DNA from: Bin75 sp965212135
Lineage (GTDB): Bacteria > Nitrospirota > Nitrospiria > Nitrospirales > UBA8639
Assembly (NCBI GenBank): GCA_965212135.1
Contig: OZ243044.1
Location: 1-64,000 of the forward strand
Length of the DNA stretch: 64,000 nucleotides
Direction of reading: 5' to 3'
The position numbers and the translations under genes are program-made. Below, piece after piece: positions 34,916-43,869 of this stretch (its first letter is position 1; each line of letters begins with the position of its first letter). Below the pieces are notes generated by a model. That model was given only the letters and a program-made list of their open reading frames with translations. It did not search any database and was not told where the DNA came from.

Positions 34916-36304
34916 TTAAACGGCAGACCGTGCGTGAATCCGCCCGGCCAGTTCCTCGGCGGGATACGTGACGATTTCGGCAAGGGTGGGATGATAATGC
35001 GGCATTTGAACAAGATCGTGAACCGTCCCTTGATAGTACATTACGGCAATGAGTGCATGAATCAATTCCGCGGCTTCCGGGCCGACGAGATGGGCTCCTA
35101 AAATTGTGCCGTTTTCCTGTGAAGCTAGGAGTTTGACGTGACCAAAGGTCTCGCCCAGCGTCATGGATTTTCCGTGGTCGTCAAACGGATGCGAAGCGGC
35201 CAGATAGGGAATATTCCGTCGCAGACATGCTTGTTCATCAAGACCGACACTGGCGATTTGCGGGTCGGTAAATACGACCTGGGCGTTGAGCCGGTCGTCA
35301 TGGTGGCGGGAAGGTTGTTGGGGATGCACGGCGTTCCATCCCGCAATTTCGCCTTGCCTGACCGCGATATGGACAATTTCGTGGAGCCCGTTCACGTCTC
35401 CCACGGCATAAATATGTGCCTGGTTTGTCCGCATCGTGTCGTCCACCACCACGTTGCCCTGATGCACCTTGACCATGGCGGCGTCCAGATTCAACCCCTC
35501 GATGGAGGGCTGTCGTCCGAGAGCCTGGAGAATGATCTCTGCGGAAACGGTTCGTTCCTTGCCGTCATGGGTCAAGTGGGCCGTTTTTTGTGCGCCATCC
35601 TTTGTGAACCGATGGAGCCTGGTATTGGTCAGCACCGTCATGCCTTCTTCTCGAAGCCGCGCTTCGACGGGACGGGCCAGGTCTTCATCACTGTTTGACA
35701 TGACGTGGGGGCTGCGCTGAATCAATGTCACGGAGACACCGATACGCTGGAAGAATTGAGCCAATTCCAACGCCACGGGTCCGCCGCCGAGTACGATCAT
35801 GGAGCGGGGCGGGTCGCATAATTCCAGAGCCTCGTCGCTGGTGATGTATCCAACGTCTTCAAGCCCTGGGACAGGGACACGGGAAACCACGGACCCCGTG
35901 GCGAGAATAAAGGCCTTGGCGGTTAACGTGTGGGGGCCGGCCTGCACCTTGCCGGGAGAGAGAAACATCGCGCGTTCCTCATACAAGGTGAAGCGGGAGT
36001 CTTGCAACGCGCGAACGCGGTCAGCGGCAAACTCGCCAATGAGGATGTTCTTGCGATGGATGATTGCGGGGAGGTTGGCGTGTGCGGCAACCGGCTGTAC
36101 CCCAAACTCTTCCGCGCGTTTCATGATCGACATGACGTCCGAGGAGCGCAGGATGGTCTTGGTCGGCATGCATCCGCGCAAAATGCACAGACCGCCCAAC
36201 GGCCCCTGATCAATAATGCCGACGTCCGCCCCCTCGTCGCGTGCCGTGCGCGCCGCGGCATACCCTGCGGACCCTCCGCCAATGATTAAGACGTCATGTG
36301 TCAT
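34916..36304 (-). CDS. Dihydrolipoamide dehydrogenase-like FAD disulfide oxidoreductase
   Basis: A 462-residue flavoprotein of the lipoamide dehydrogenase/glutathione reductase/MerA family. It has FAD motif IIGGGSAGYAAARTARDEGADV, redox pair CILRGCMPTK, NAD(P) motif VLGGGPVALELAQFF, second FAD motif YAVGDVNG, and the catalytic interface His/Glu in MPHYHPTLAEIV. No 2-oxoacid dehydrogenase subunits are nearby, so a standard E3 role is not supported. The start MTHDVLI at 36304 is chosen because the FAD motif then falls at residue 7; the long upstream extension is not conserved-looking. It is head of a likely three-gene unit with the VTT protein and the other oxidoreductase. Confidence 0.9.
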   Translation of the reverse strand: MTHDVLIIGGGSAGYAAARTARDEGADVGIIDQGPLGGLCILRGCMPTKTILRSSDVMSIMKRAEEFGVQPVAAHANLPAIIHRKNILIGEFAADRVRALQDSRFTLYEERAMFLSPGKVQAGPHTLTAKAFILATGSVVSRVPVPGLEDVGYITSDEALELCDPPRSMIVLGGGPVALELAQFFQRIGVSVTLIQRSPHVMSNSDEDLARPVEARLREEGMTVLTNTRLHRFTKDGAQKTAHLTHDGKERTVSAEIILQALGRQPSIEGLNLDAAMVKVHQGNVVVDDTMRTNQAHIYAVGDVNGLHEIVHIAVRQGEIAGWNAVHPQQPSRHHDDRLNAQVVFTDPQIASVGLDEQACLRRNIPYLAASHPFDDHGKSMTLGETFGHVKLLASQENGTILGAHLVGPEAAELIHALIAVMYYQGTVHDLVQMPHYHPTLAEIVTYPAEELAGRIHARSAV

Positions 36305-36509
36305 GGGATTGCGAGTGTCAACGTATCTCGCTATGCTGTGGCATGGTAGCGGAACAGTCTGCCGGCGACAACAGCCTGTCCCGACTCGCTTGGGGGCAAG
36401 GCGCGACGGCCTGCTCGGGGGCGTCCATGGTGGCCTGCCGCATCCGCGCTCCTTCGGGAAACAGACCGGCGGTGACGGGATGCCACCGACAGACATGGGA
36501 GGAAAACGC

Positions 36510-36911
36510 ATGTGGCGTGGAATGCTGAACGGCCTGCTCGTGTTGGGATGTCTGGCGATGACGGGGTGCGTGACCCGGTCGGGCCCTCTCATGGTTTCCC
36601 CTGTAACGAGTTTTGCCGCGGTCAGTCATAACCGTGAAGGCATCAAACAGTATCAGGCCGGGAAGTGGCAGGACGCGAAACGACATTTTGAATCGGCCAT
36701 GCAAGCCGACCCCGATTTGCCGGAGGTCCATTTCAATCTGGCGCTCACGCTCCACAAATTAGGCGACCACGAGCAAGCCAGGAGCCATTTCAACCGAGCG
36801 CGTGACATGGCTCCGGACAATACGGCAGTGGCGGAATCCATGGTTTCTCGCAACCATCTCGGTCTTTCCTCGACGTTTGAACGGCATCTGAGCGGCGGCT
36901 ATCGTTATTGA
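36510..36911 (+). CDS. Small TPR lipoprotein
   Basis: A 133-residue protein with a lipoprotein signal (LLVLGCLAMTGC, predicted lipidated Cys20). About two tetratricopeptide repeats follow over residues 41-110 (AGKWQDAKRHFESAMQADPD, LGDHEQARSHFNRARDMAPD). TPR proteins scaffold protein-protein contacts; lipidation places this one on a membrane face of the envelope. GGGAGGA (36497-36503) fits the ATG at 36510. Partner unknown. Divergent from the oxidoreductase group. Confidence 0.88.
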   Translation: MWRGMLNGLLVLGCLAMTGCVTRSGPLMVSPVTSFAAVSHNREGIKQYQAGKWQDAKRHFESAMQADPDLPEVHFNLALTLHKLGDHEQARSHFNRARDMAPDNTAVAESMVSRNHLGLSSTFERHLSGGYRY

Positions 36912-36979
36912 AACGAATGGCGGATCGTTGAAATCCGGTGTCACCGGTTTCCCATGATGCCTTGAGTCGGTATGCCGCG

Positions 36980-37432
36980 ATGACGAAACGCAAAACCGTC
37001 AGCGTGACGTCCTGCATGCTCGCGGGCGTTCAATTTTCCTGTGTCGGCGCCATACTGGTTTCGGGTCCATGGATCGCCGGAGATGCCGCGTTGTTCGCGA
37101 TGGAGCTGTTGGGCGGTCTGTTGGGGGTCTGGGCGTTGACCACGATGAAATTGAAAAATGTGCATGTTCTGCCTGAAGTCAAGGCCGGGAGTTGTCTGGT
37201 GACCGGTGGCCCCTATCACTGGATTCGTCATCCAATGTACACGGCGTTGCTGACGGTCACGCTGGCTTTGGTGTGCGAGTCTTTTTCTGCCGTGCGAGGG
37301 TTTTCCTGGTTGCTCTTGTTCGCAACGTTGGCGGTGAAGCTGTCCCGTGAAGAGCGGTGCTTGCGGGAAGCCTTTGACGAGTATGAGGCCTACCGGTTGC
37401 GGACGTGGCGCCTGGTCCCGTGGATTGTGTGA
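36980..37432 (+). CDS. Isoprenylcysteine carboxylmethyltransferase-family membrane protein
   Basis: About 150 residues with four hydrophobic segments and the C-terminal ICMT/PEMT-like SAM-binding pattern: GGPYHWIRHPMYTALL followed by EERCLREAFDEYEAYRLRTWRLVPWI. Bacterial members methylate unknown lipids or proteins in the inner membrane. The ATG at 36980 was chosen; a GTG at 36938 would add 14 residues and neither has a strong ribosome site. It follows the TPR lipoprotein by 68 bases and converges with the cupredoxin-like gene. Confidence 0.82.
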   Translation: MTKRKTVSVTSCMLAGVQFSCVGAILVSGPWIAGDAALFAMELLGGLLGVWALTTMKLKNVHVLPEVKAGSCLVTGGPYHWIRHPMYTALLTVTLALVCESFSAVRGFSWLLLFATLAVKLSREERCLREAFDEYEAYRLRTWRLVPWIV

Positions 37433-37537
37433 ATCCACGGCCGCACGCGGTGGCTCGTGCGCCTTCTTCGTGTCGGAACCCGGGCAGTATGTCCGCCCAG
37501 GTTCGACGCGGTATCCAGACGATGAAGACCTGCAAGG

Positions 37538-38365
37538 TTATTTCGTAAACGCAAAATCGGCGGAGAGACGGCCATGTGGAGTGAGCGTCACTCGTTGTTC
37601 TTTCATGCCGAGCACCGGATGCCATGCCACCATGAGGTATTCGCCGGGCGGGATTCGATCAATGGTGAAGTGTCCCGCCTTATCGGAAATGGCATAATAG
37701 GGATTCCTGGCCACGTACAGCCAGTTTTCCATAAAGTCGTGACGGTCGCAGGTCAGGGCGACGGCGCGCGCATGGCGCAGTCGTTGTGCCGGAAAGGTTT
37801 TTTTTGTCTGACTCTCGGCCGCGAGACTCTGGGCATGCACGGTTTTCAGCATTTTGACTGTACGGCCTTTTAACGCATAGGTATGGAGCGTGTGCTTGAT
37901 GGAATCATGATTGACGAATTGGACGGCATCGTCGGCCATCATCACTCCGGTGAAGGGGCCAAAGCTGCACTTTTTGAGTTGAACGCTCAGATTCAGCCTG
38001 TTGCCTCCCCTGTAATGAAATGCGCCGCGTCCTTGCCCGACGGCTTGCTCCTGATGGGACGCGAACGGCTTGCCTTTTTCCACGCCTTCAAGCGCGATGA
38101 TCGCGCCTTTGACCATGCCGTTCCGCACGTCAACTTTTGTCAGCACACGCTCCGCCCCGCACACCTCAACCCCTTTCCTGACCGCAAAATGCCGTGAAGG
38201 CGGGGGAGGGGCCGTCAAGGTGACTTGTCCGGCGAGGGTGGCCCCGTTTGTGACTTCCATCACGTCGTAAGCGAACCCCGCGCTTGCCGACTCCAACAGG
38301 ACAAGACAAACCCAGCCCATTGACACGGCATGTCTCCACCGGCGTTGTCTCTTTTGCAGGAACAT
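37538..38365 (-). CDS. Secreted cupredoxin-like protein with carboxypeptidase-regulatory-like segment
   Basis: A 275-residue exported protein with a signal peptide (hydrophobic core near residues 14-30 ending in AGFAYD). The mature protein starts with a beta-rich domain containing VEVCGAERV, a plastocyanin-like middle (VQFVNHDSIKHTLHTYALKG) and a putative metal cluster CDRHDFMENW, then GHFTIDRIPPGEYLMVAWHPVLG. The His/Cys/His/Met set resembles type I copper sites; similar proteins are annotated as methylamine-utilisation or carboxypeptidase-regulatory-like. The copper site is inferred, not shown. The ATG at 38365 gives a normal signal peptide. It lies 28 bases after the outer-membrane barrel gene in a likely operon. 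Confidence 0.82.
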   Translation of the reverse strand: MFLQKRQRRWRHAVSMGWVCLVLLESASAGFAYDVMEVTNGATLAGQVTLTAPPPPSRHFAVRKGVEVCGAERVLTKVDVRNGMVKGAIIALEGVEKGKPFASHQEQAVGQGRGAFHYRGGNRLNLSVQLKKCSFGPFTGVMMADDAVQFVNHDSIKHTLHTYALKGRTVKMLKTVHAQSLAAESQTKKTFPAQRLRHARAVALTCDRHDFMENWLYVARNPYYAISDKAGHFTIDRIPPGEYLMVAWHPVLGMKEQRVTLTPHGRLSADFAFTK

Positions 38366-38393
38366 GGCGATCGTTTCCTGAAATGGACGATTC

Positions 38394-39566
38394 TTAATAC
38401 AGGCCCTGCCAGCCAAACGTCACGATTGAATCTGTCTCAAGCTGCCCGTCCAGGTATTGGTACACCGGCACCCCACCTTCCACCGCAAGACGGGTTTCCA
38501 GTCCCATAATCTCCGGAAGCAGCACATTGATGCCGCCGAGAATATCCAGTCGCTGGCCGCCCAGAAGGTCGGGGAAGGCAGTTTGAACAATTCGCGTATC
38601 ATCGGGGCGGTTCCTGGTAATGGCCGGGTCCGCTCCGTCATACGCCTCCCAGTGATTCCAACTTAAACGGAGCGACCCGCTCAACAGACTTTTGATCACT
38701 TCATAGGCGCCATGGATATTAACCACGTAGGCATCGCCTTTGGAAAACTGGTTGGAATTTCTGCCGACCCGTAACGTGCCAATAGTCTGGAGACCCCAGG
38801 ACGTTCGTCCTTTCTCTCCTCCGTACGTGATCCCTGGATAAAAATCGAACGTACCCGAACCAAGATGCATGGGATAGGGCAAGCGGGAGTTTTCCGCCAG
38901 CGGTGTGCTATCTGTCGGCTCGGTGCTTCCCGTCGGCACACTGACCGAAAAATTCATGTGGAAACGATGGGCGCCGATGCTTGGGGCTTCCACCGCCCAG
39001 AGACGCCACAGGGAGCCGAATCGAATATCTCCCAACCCTTCGGACCGGGTCGTAAATTTTCGGCTGCCATTTCTGTTGCTGTGATTCATATTCAAATGGA
39101 TGTAAGGGAGCATGGCCGTCAGGGTGACGGTGTCATTCCAGCCGTACATGAACCCGAACATATGCATGAACATCCGCATGGATTCCGGCACCACAAAATA
39201 GCCGGACGGTACGGCCCCGCCCATCTTGACCACGTCGGCATTGGATACCCGGGACGTTCCATAACGTGTCCCCTGCATCCACATGTGCATCAGGCGGTAG
39301 GAGAACATGACTTCCCCCGCTTCATGGGTGTGATCGCCCATCATTCCGGCGGGCCCATGGGCATTTGGTTTGGCGTCGGTATAAAAATTTCCCGTCGTCA
39401 ATTTTTCGCCTTTTTGCACCAGGCTGTTCGCCATGGACTCTTCGACGCCGTCAAGCATGCCGTCCAGTAACGCGGCGTGCGTTCCCTGAATGCCGACAAA
39501 CACCAGACCCAAGACGAAAAGCCCGGGAACAATCCCTCGCTTTTTCATGTTTCGTGCTACTCTCAT
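38394..39566 (-). CDS. Met/His-rich outer-membrane beta-barrel (transporter-like)
   Basis: A 390-residue exported protein. The signal peptide includes GLFVLGLVFVGIQGTHA. The body has alternating amphipathic strands and ends in an aromatic pair region (TFGWQGLY), as expected for an outer-membrane barrel. It shares the style of the MetA-pathway/'transporter' barrel family (GLGDIRFGSLWRL, FSVSVPTGS). Near the N-terminus it is unusually rich in Met and His (MMGDHTHEAGEVMFSYRLMH, MRMFMHMFGFMYG), suggesting soft-metal contact. The start ATG at 39566 has AGAAGGA eight bases upstream. It is flanked by a His-rich small protein and a cupredoxin-like protein on the same strand. Confidence 0.83.
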   Translation of the reverse strand: MRVARNMKKRGIVPGLFVLGLVFVGIQGTHAALLDGMLDGVEESMANSLVQKGEKLTTGNFYTDAKPNAHGPAGMMGDHTHEAGEVMFSYRLMHMWMQGTRYGTSRVSNADVVKMGGAVPSGYFVVPESMRMFMHMFGFMYGWNDTVTLTAMLPYIHLNMNHSNRNGSRKFTTRSEGLGDIRFGSLWRLWAVEAPSIGAHRFHMNFSVSVPTGSTEPTDSTPLAENSRLPYPMHLGSGTFDFYPGITYGGEKGRTSWGLQTIGTLRVGRNSNQFSKGDAYVVNIHGAYEVIKSLLSGSLRLSWNHWEAYDGADPAITRNRPDDTRIVQTAFPDLLGGQRLDILGGINVLLPEIMGLETRLAVEGGVPVYQYLDGQLETDSIVTFGWQGLY

Positions 39567-39732
39567 GCGCAATTTCCTTCTCCCAGTATTCAAGTAGAAT
39601 GGTCGCCTCGCTTCTGGAGAGCGGTGTCTCTGTGCCACGCGTTTCACGGGCGGATCGCCTGTTCTGCAATGGAAGGCGAATCCGTTACGGCCCGACAGCG
39701 ACCGGACGAGTTATTGAAAAGCAGTGGAGAGA

Positions 39733-40032
39733 TTAGAAACCGGGAGGACCGCGGGAAAAACGAAGTGCGGACACGGTAAGCGCGACCGGCTCGAAGAGTT
39801 CGGTTTTGAGAAAATGGATGGTGTGGAACGGTGCGTCAAGAACGGGCTCGGCGACGTGGACCACCTGTCCTGTCGCACACATAAGGGAACAGAGAATATG
39901 CGAATGTGTCGCCGCGTTATGGTGAGTATGATGCAGGGAATGAGCGGCAGCCTGACTGAAGACCACTCCGCTCATGACCAGGAAGCAGGTCAGGACGCTA
40001 AAAACGAGACATGTGCGCGTCAGACGAGTCAT
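39733..40032 (-). CDS. Small His-rich secreted or membrane-anchored protein
   Basis: A 99-residue protein with an N-terminal hydrophobic segment (CLVFSVLTCFLVMSGVVFS). A histidine cluster (HSLHHTHHNAATHSH) and a cysteine pair in ILCSLMCATGQ follow. It resembles DUF2946-type small proteins found beside copper and cobalt handling genes, but that link is tentative. The ATG at 40032 fits a promoter whose transcript should begin near 40048; the next in-frame ATG at 40047 would leave no leader. It precedes the Met/His-rich barrel gene by 166 bases. Confidence 0.7.
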   Translation of the reverse strand: MTRLTRTCLVFSVLTCFLVMSGVVFSQAAAHSLHHTHHNAATHSHILCSLMCATGQVVHVAEPVLDAPFHTIHFLKTELFEPVALTVSALRFSRGPPGF

Positions 40033-40054
40033 GACAACAATCACCATATTGGTG

Positions 40055-40084
40055 ATGATAAGGACATCGCCTCTGACCTGTCAA
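40055..40084 (-). promoter_or_regulatory. Sigma-70 promoter for the His-rich protein and barrel genes
   Basis: Read on the minus strand: TTGACA (40084-40079), 18-bp spacer, TATCAT (40060-40055). The predicted start is near 40048, giving a very short leader to the ATG at 40032. Around the start there is a palindromic CACCAATATGGTG (40041-40053), which could be an operator. Confidence 0.6.
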
Positions 40085-40204
40085 GAAAGTCAGGGCGCCA
40101 GCGTGACAGAATCCGGAAACCGTTTCGTCAGCCTGTCAGATGAGAGGTGTGCGCAATGGGACCTTTCCCACGCGCACACCGCATCTGGTAACCGAGAGCG
40201 TTCC

Positions 40205-40525
40205 CTAGCGGTCGTCTCGTCCGCCACGGCCACCAAACCCGCCGCGGCCTCCGCCACCTCCGCCACCGGACCTGGCTTCCTGAGGCCGGGCTTTATTGAC
40301 GGTCAGCTCGCGGCCCTCTAATTGGGTGCCGTTCAGTGCCGTAATGGCGGCCTTGCCTTCTTCTTCCGAGGGCATTTCGACAAACCCAAATCCCCGGGAG
40401 CGACCGGTGTATTTGTCGGTGATGATTTTTGCCGAATCCACGTTGCCGTGTTGCACAAAGAGATCCGTCAGCTCTGTTTCGGTCATTGCATAAGGCAGAC
40501 CGCCCACGTAAATTTTAAACGACAT
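40205..40525 (-). CDS. Glycine-rich RRM RNA-binding protein
   Basis: A 106-residue protein with one RNA recognition motif: RNP2 IYVGGL near residue 5 and RNP1 RGFGFVEM near 44. A Gly/Arg tail follows (RSGGGGGGGRGG to RDDR). Such bacterial RRM proteins resemble the cyanobacterial Rbp family, often cold-induced, and bind RNA through the aromatic residues of RNP1 and RNP2. AAAGGAG stands eight bases before the ATG. A monocistronic gene; about 170 bases upstream carry no other gene. Confidence 0.93.
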   Translation of the reverse strand: MSFKIYVGGLPYAMTETELTDLFVQHGNVDSAKIITDKYTGRSRGFGFVEMPSEEEGKAAITALNGTQLEGRELTVNKARPQEARSGGGGGGGRGGFGGRGGRDDR

Positions 40526-40904
40526 AGCACAACTCCTTTGAAAATAATTGTGGCTTCACTCGAGAAACAGGAAAGAAAAGGGTGTGCCAAAGGCGCGAAA
40601 GAAGAGGGCGCTTAGGTCGGACCTTCAATCAGATTCCCGATTGCAACCTTGATTAATAAACGGCTGTTTTGTTGACCTTCACACAGGCCACAACCGTTTG
40701 CATATTTGGCACCATACCATACTCCTGTCAGAAAGACAACCGTCCTCCCGGGCCGCCGGTTTTGTGACGCGCGCGCGGTGGTTCCACGTCATGGACGAAC
40801 CAACTAGACAAACAAACAGCAACGTTCTACAGTTTGCCGTCATGGCCTTTCGGCGGGCATATGCCGGATGGCCGGCGGCGGCGAAAACCACGAAAGATCC
40901 GACT

Positions 40905-41504
40905 ATGAAAATCATCGTTGTGGGCGCGACGGGCACTATCGGCAAAGCGGTGATACGGGAATTGGGTGGTCGGCACGAGATTATTCAGGTCGGCAATCGA
41001 AGCGGCGACGTGAACGTTGACCTGACGTCAACCGATTCGATCGCCAATCTGTTCAAGAAAACGGGTCGCGTTGACGCGGTGGTTTGCACCGCCGGCGCAG
41101 TGCATTTCGGGCCGCTGGGCACGCTCACGGAAAAAGAATTCGAAATTGGCATTCGTTCCAAACTCATGGGACAGATCAACCTGGTTTTGCTGGGAAGCGC
41201 GTGTGTCAACGACGGCGGTTCGTTCACGCTGACCACCGGCATCTTGGCCCATGATCCGGTTTATGCCGGCGTGGCGGCCGCCACGGTCAACGCCGGACTT
41301 GAAGGGTTTGTACGAGGCGCGTCCATTGAAATGCCGCACGGCATTCGGCTCAACGCCGTCAGCCCGGAAGTGCTGGAAGAATCAATGGAGCAGATCGGGC
41401 ATTTCTTCCGCGGCCATGTTCCCGTTCCGGCCCGCCGGGTCGCCCTTGCCTATAGCAAAAGCGTCGAAGGCCGTCTCAACGGTCAAATCTTCCCCGCTGT
41501 CTGA
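40905..41504 (+). CDS. Short SDR-family protein lacking the usual catalytic Tyr-x3-Lys
   Basis: A 199-residue Rossmann protein: VVGATGTIGKAV at residue 5, GNRSGDVNVDLT, VDAVVCTAGAVHF and GGSFTLTTGIL. At the place where classical SDRs have YxxxK it reads AAATVNAGLEGFV, with no lysine. The same pattern occurs in a known subgroup of short 'short chain dehydrogenase' proteins, so it is a family trait, not a local mutation. It may bind NAD(P)H for another purpose or use other residues. The ATG at 40905 gives the standard N-terminus; ribosome site weak. It converges with the fumarase gene. Confidence 0.85.
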   Translation: MKIIVVGATGTIGKAVIRELGGRHEIIQVGNRSGDVNVDLTSTDSIANLFKKTGRVDAVVCTAGAVHFGPLGTLTEKEFEIGIRSKLMGQINLVLLGSACVNDGGSFTLTTGILAHDPVYAGVAAATVNAGLEGFVRGASIEMPHGIRLNAVSPEVLEESMEQIGHFFRGHVPVPARRVALAYSKSVEGRLNGQIFPAV

Positions 41505-41534
41505 CGGCGTGGACGTTCCCGGTTTTTTGCTCTG

Positions 41535-43205
41535 TCATTTGTGCTGTTGCGTCCGCTGTCCGTCCGGCCGGACCAGTGCGGGCGGGCGTTGGGCGGCAAG
41601 GTCGGCGTAAAAATCCCGGCCTTCGTGATTGATGACGATGAAGGCCGGGAAGTCTTCAACTTCGATTTTCCGGATCGCCTCCATGCCGAGATCTTCATAT
41701 TCGAGCACTTCAACTTTTTTAATGCTGTGTTCGGCCAGTCTGGCCGCGGGGCCGCCAATGGAACCCAGATAAAACCCTCCATGCTTTCGACAGGCCTCGC
41801 GCACCTGTTGGGAACGGTTGCCTTTTGCCAGCATGACCATGCCGCCCCCCGCGGCTTGAAATTGATCCACGTAGGAATCCATGCGTCCGGCGGTGGTGGG
41901 GCCGAAGGAACCCGAGGCATGCCCTGCGGGTTTCTTGGCGGGGCCGGCGTAGTACACCACGTGATCCTTGAAGTATCGGGGGAGCCCCTTTCCGGCGTCC
42001 AGCCGTTCTTTGAGTCTGGCATGGGCGATGTCGCGCGCCACCACAATAGGCCCTGTGAGCGACAGCCGGGTGGCCACGGGATGTTTGCGCAACTCGGCGA
42101 GGATGTCCGGCATGGGCTGATTCAGGTGGATCGTGATTGCTTTTTCATCCAGGTCTTCTTCGGTGACGTCCGGGAGATAGTGTGCGGGGTTGGTTTCGAG
42201 TTGCTCGAGGAAGACGCCGTCTTTGGTAATGGCGCCCAGGATTTGCCGGTCGGCCGAGCATGAAACTCCCAAGCCCACGGGGCAGGACGCGCCGTGACGC
42301 GGGAGGCGAATCACCCGCACGTCGTGCGCGAAGTATTTACCGCCAAACTGCGCGCCAATGCCGGTCTCCATGCAGAGTTCCAGAATTTCCCGTTCCATGG
42401 CGAGGTCTCGGAACGCGCGACCGAAGTCGTTTCCGGAGGTCGGGAGATCGTCAAGTGCATGACAGCTCGCGAGTTTGACCGTTTTTAAGGTGAATTCTGC
42501 GGACAGGCCTCCGATGACGATTGCCAGATGATAGGGCGGGCAGGCGGAGGTGCCGATGGTACGAATTTTTTCCGCGAGAAAGGAGAGCAGGGATTTCGGA
42601 TTCAGCAGGGCTTTGGTCTCCTGATAGAGAAACGTCTTGTTTGCCGATCCTCCGCCCTTGGCGATAAACAGAAAGCGGTATGCCGCGCCCGAATCGGTAT
42701 AGAGCTCAATCTGCGCCGGAAGATTCGCGCCGGTATTTTTTTCGGCATACATATCGAGGGGAGCCATCTGCGAATAGCGCAGGTTGCGGTGCGCGTAGGC
42801 TTCGTAGATGCCGCGTGAGAGCGCTTCCGCATCATGGCCGGCGGTGAACACCTGCTGCCCCTTATACCCAATCACAATCGCCGTGCCGGTATCCTGGCAT
42901 CCCGGCAACACCCGTCCCGCGGCGACATTGGCGTTCCGGAGCAGTTCCAGCGCCACAAAGCGGTCGTTCGCCGAGGCGTCGAGGTCGCGCAGAATGGCCG
43001 ACAATTGTTTGAGATGACTCGACCGCAGGAGATGCGCGACGTCATCCATGGCTTCGCGCGCGAGCAGGGTCAATGCTTCCGGCTGAATTTTCAGGATTTC
43101 GTGCCCCTCGAAGGCGGCGGGGGCCACATAGTCCGACGTCAACTTTCGGTACGTCGTCGTATCCGCTCCATGTTCAAAGATTTCCTGATAGCGAAATTCC
43201 GTCAT
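41535..43205 (-). CDS. Class I (iron-sulfur) fumarate hydratase
   Basis: Fumarase interconverts fumarate and L-malate in the TCA cycle. The 556-residue length and sequence match the oxygen-sensitive FumA/FumB type with both halves fused. Three cysteines suited to bind the [4Fe-4S] cluster are in PGCQDTG, TSACPPYH and ASCPVGLG, with KGGGSANKTFLYQ between. The C-terminal half contains GPTTAGRMDSYV. Class I enzymes are inactivated by oxygen and superoxide, suggesting low-oxygen or protected physiology. The start is ATG at 43205. No other TCA gene is adjacent. Confidence 0.94.
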   Translation of the reverse strand: MTEFRYQEIFEHGADTTTYRKLTSDYVAPAAFEGHEILKIQPEALTLLAREAMDDVAHLLRSSHLKQLSAILRDLDASANDRFVALELLRNANVAAGRVLPGCQDTGTAIVIGYKGQQVFTAGHDAEALSRGIYEAYAHRNLRYSQMAPLDMYAEKNTGANLPAQIELYTDSGAAYRFLFIAKGGGSANKTFLYQETKALLNPKSLLSFLAEKIRTIGTSACPPYHLAIVIGGLSAEFTLKTVKLASCHALDDLPTSGNDFGRAFRDLAMEREILELCMETGIGAQFGGKYFAHDVRVIRLPRHGASCPVGLGVSCSADRQILGAITKDGVFLEQLETNPAHYLPDVTEEDLDEKAITIHLNQPMPDILAELRKHPVATRLSLTGPIVVARDIAHARLKERLDAGKGLPRYFKDHVVYYAGPAKKPAGHASGSFGPTTAGRMDSYVDQFQAAGGGMVMLAKGNRSQQVREACRKHGGFYLGSIGGPAARLAEHSIKKVEVLEYEDLGMEAIRKIEVEDFPAFIVINHEGRDFYADLAAQRPPALVRPDGQRTQQHK

Positions 43206-43293
43206 TCCGTTTACTCCGGCGCTCGTCTGTTTCGTGCTTCAAACAGGCGACGGCGTTCTCTGATCGCGCCTGCCCCGACGGTCTGAATCCACC

Positions 43294-43869
43294 CTAGCCA
43301 ACCGGAGGGGCCCAATCTTCGTCACGTCGTTCCTTTTGTGCCTCGCGGTACGCTTTCTCGTCGTTTTCCAGTTTGTTGGCCGCCTGGATGTCCAGGATTT
43401 CCTGGGGGGTCAGATATTTGAGCGCCATTCCCGTCAGAATTTTCTGTCGAATCGTTCCTTTGGTTTGAATGTTGATAATGGCCTGTGCGCCGATGGTGTG
43501 GGCGCGTTCCAATAATTCCGCGTGCAGCACGTCCCAATTGACCGACGATTGACTCTGCGGTTGTTCCACTTCCAGCTCGCCCAGTTCCTTGTAGGGGATC
43601 ACGGGCGGCGCATCCAGCACTTCAACCGCGCGGGCGCAAGAGTCGGTCATGATCTGTTCCGTGCCCGTCGTCGGTTCGGTTGAATCCGGCGTGTCTTCCC
43701 ACCGCGGCGTGCGGGCGGTATTGACGTCAAAGGTTTTAATCCGCGCGGCGGCCACGGAGGCTTCGTGAGGGTTGCTGCTGGCAGCCATGCGCTTGAGTTT
43801 TTCAACTCGTTCGCAGGCTTCCTGAAGGCTCATCTTTGCCCCTGGTTTCCGTAGCGCATTGATTGGCAT
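43294..43869 (-). CDS. Conserved hypothetical protein (191 aa)
   Basis: A soluble 191-residue protein. The N-terminal 45 residues (ACERVEKLKRMAASSNPHEA, SVAAARIKTFD) resemble a DUF2786-type helical segment. The C-terminal half has ERAHTIGAQAIINIQTKG and GMALKYLTPQEI, recalling YbjQ/DUF74-like patterns, but neither match is firm. A GGAG eight bases before the ATG at 43869 supports the start. A promoter with TTGACA lies about 150 bases upstream. Function unknown. Confidence 0.75.
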   Translation of the reverse strand: MPINALRKPGAKMSLQEACERVEKLKRMAASSNPHEASVAAARIKTFDVNTARTPRWEDTPDSTEPTTGTEQIMTDSCARAVEVLDAPPVIPYKELGELEVEQPQSQSSVNWDVLHAELLERAHTIGAQAIINIQTKGTIRQKILTGMALKYLTPQEILDIQAANKLENDEKAYREAQKERRDEDWAPPVG

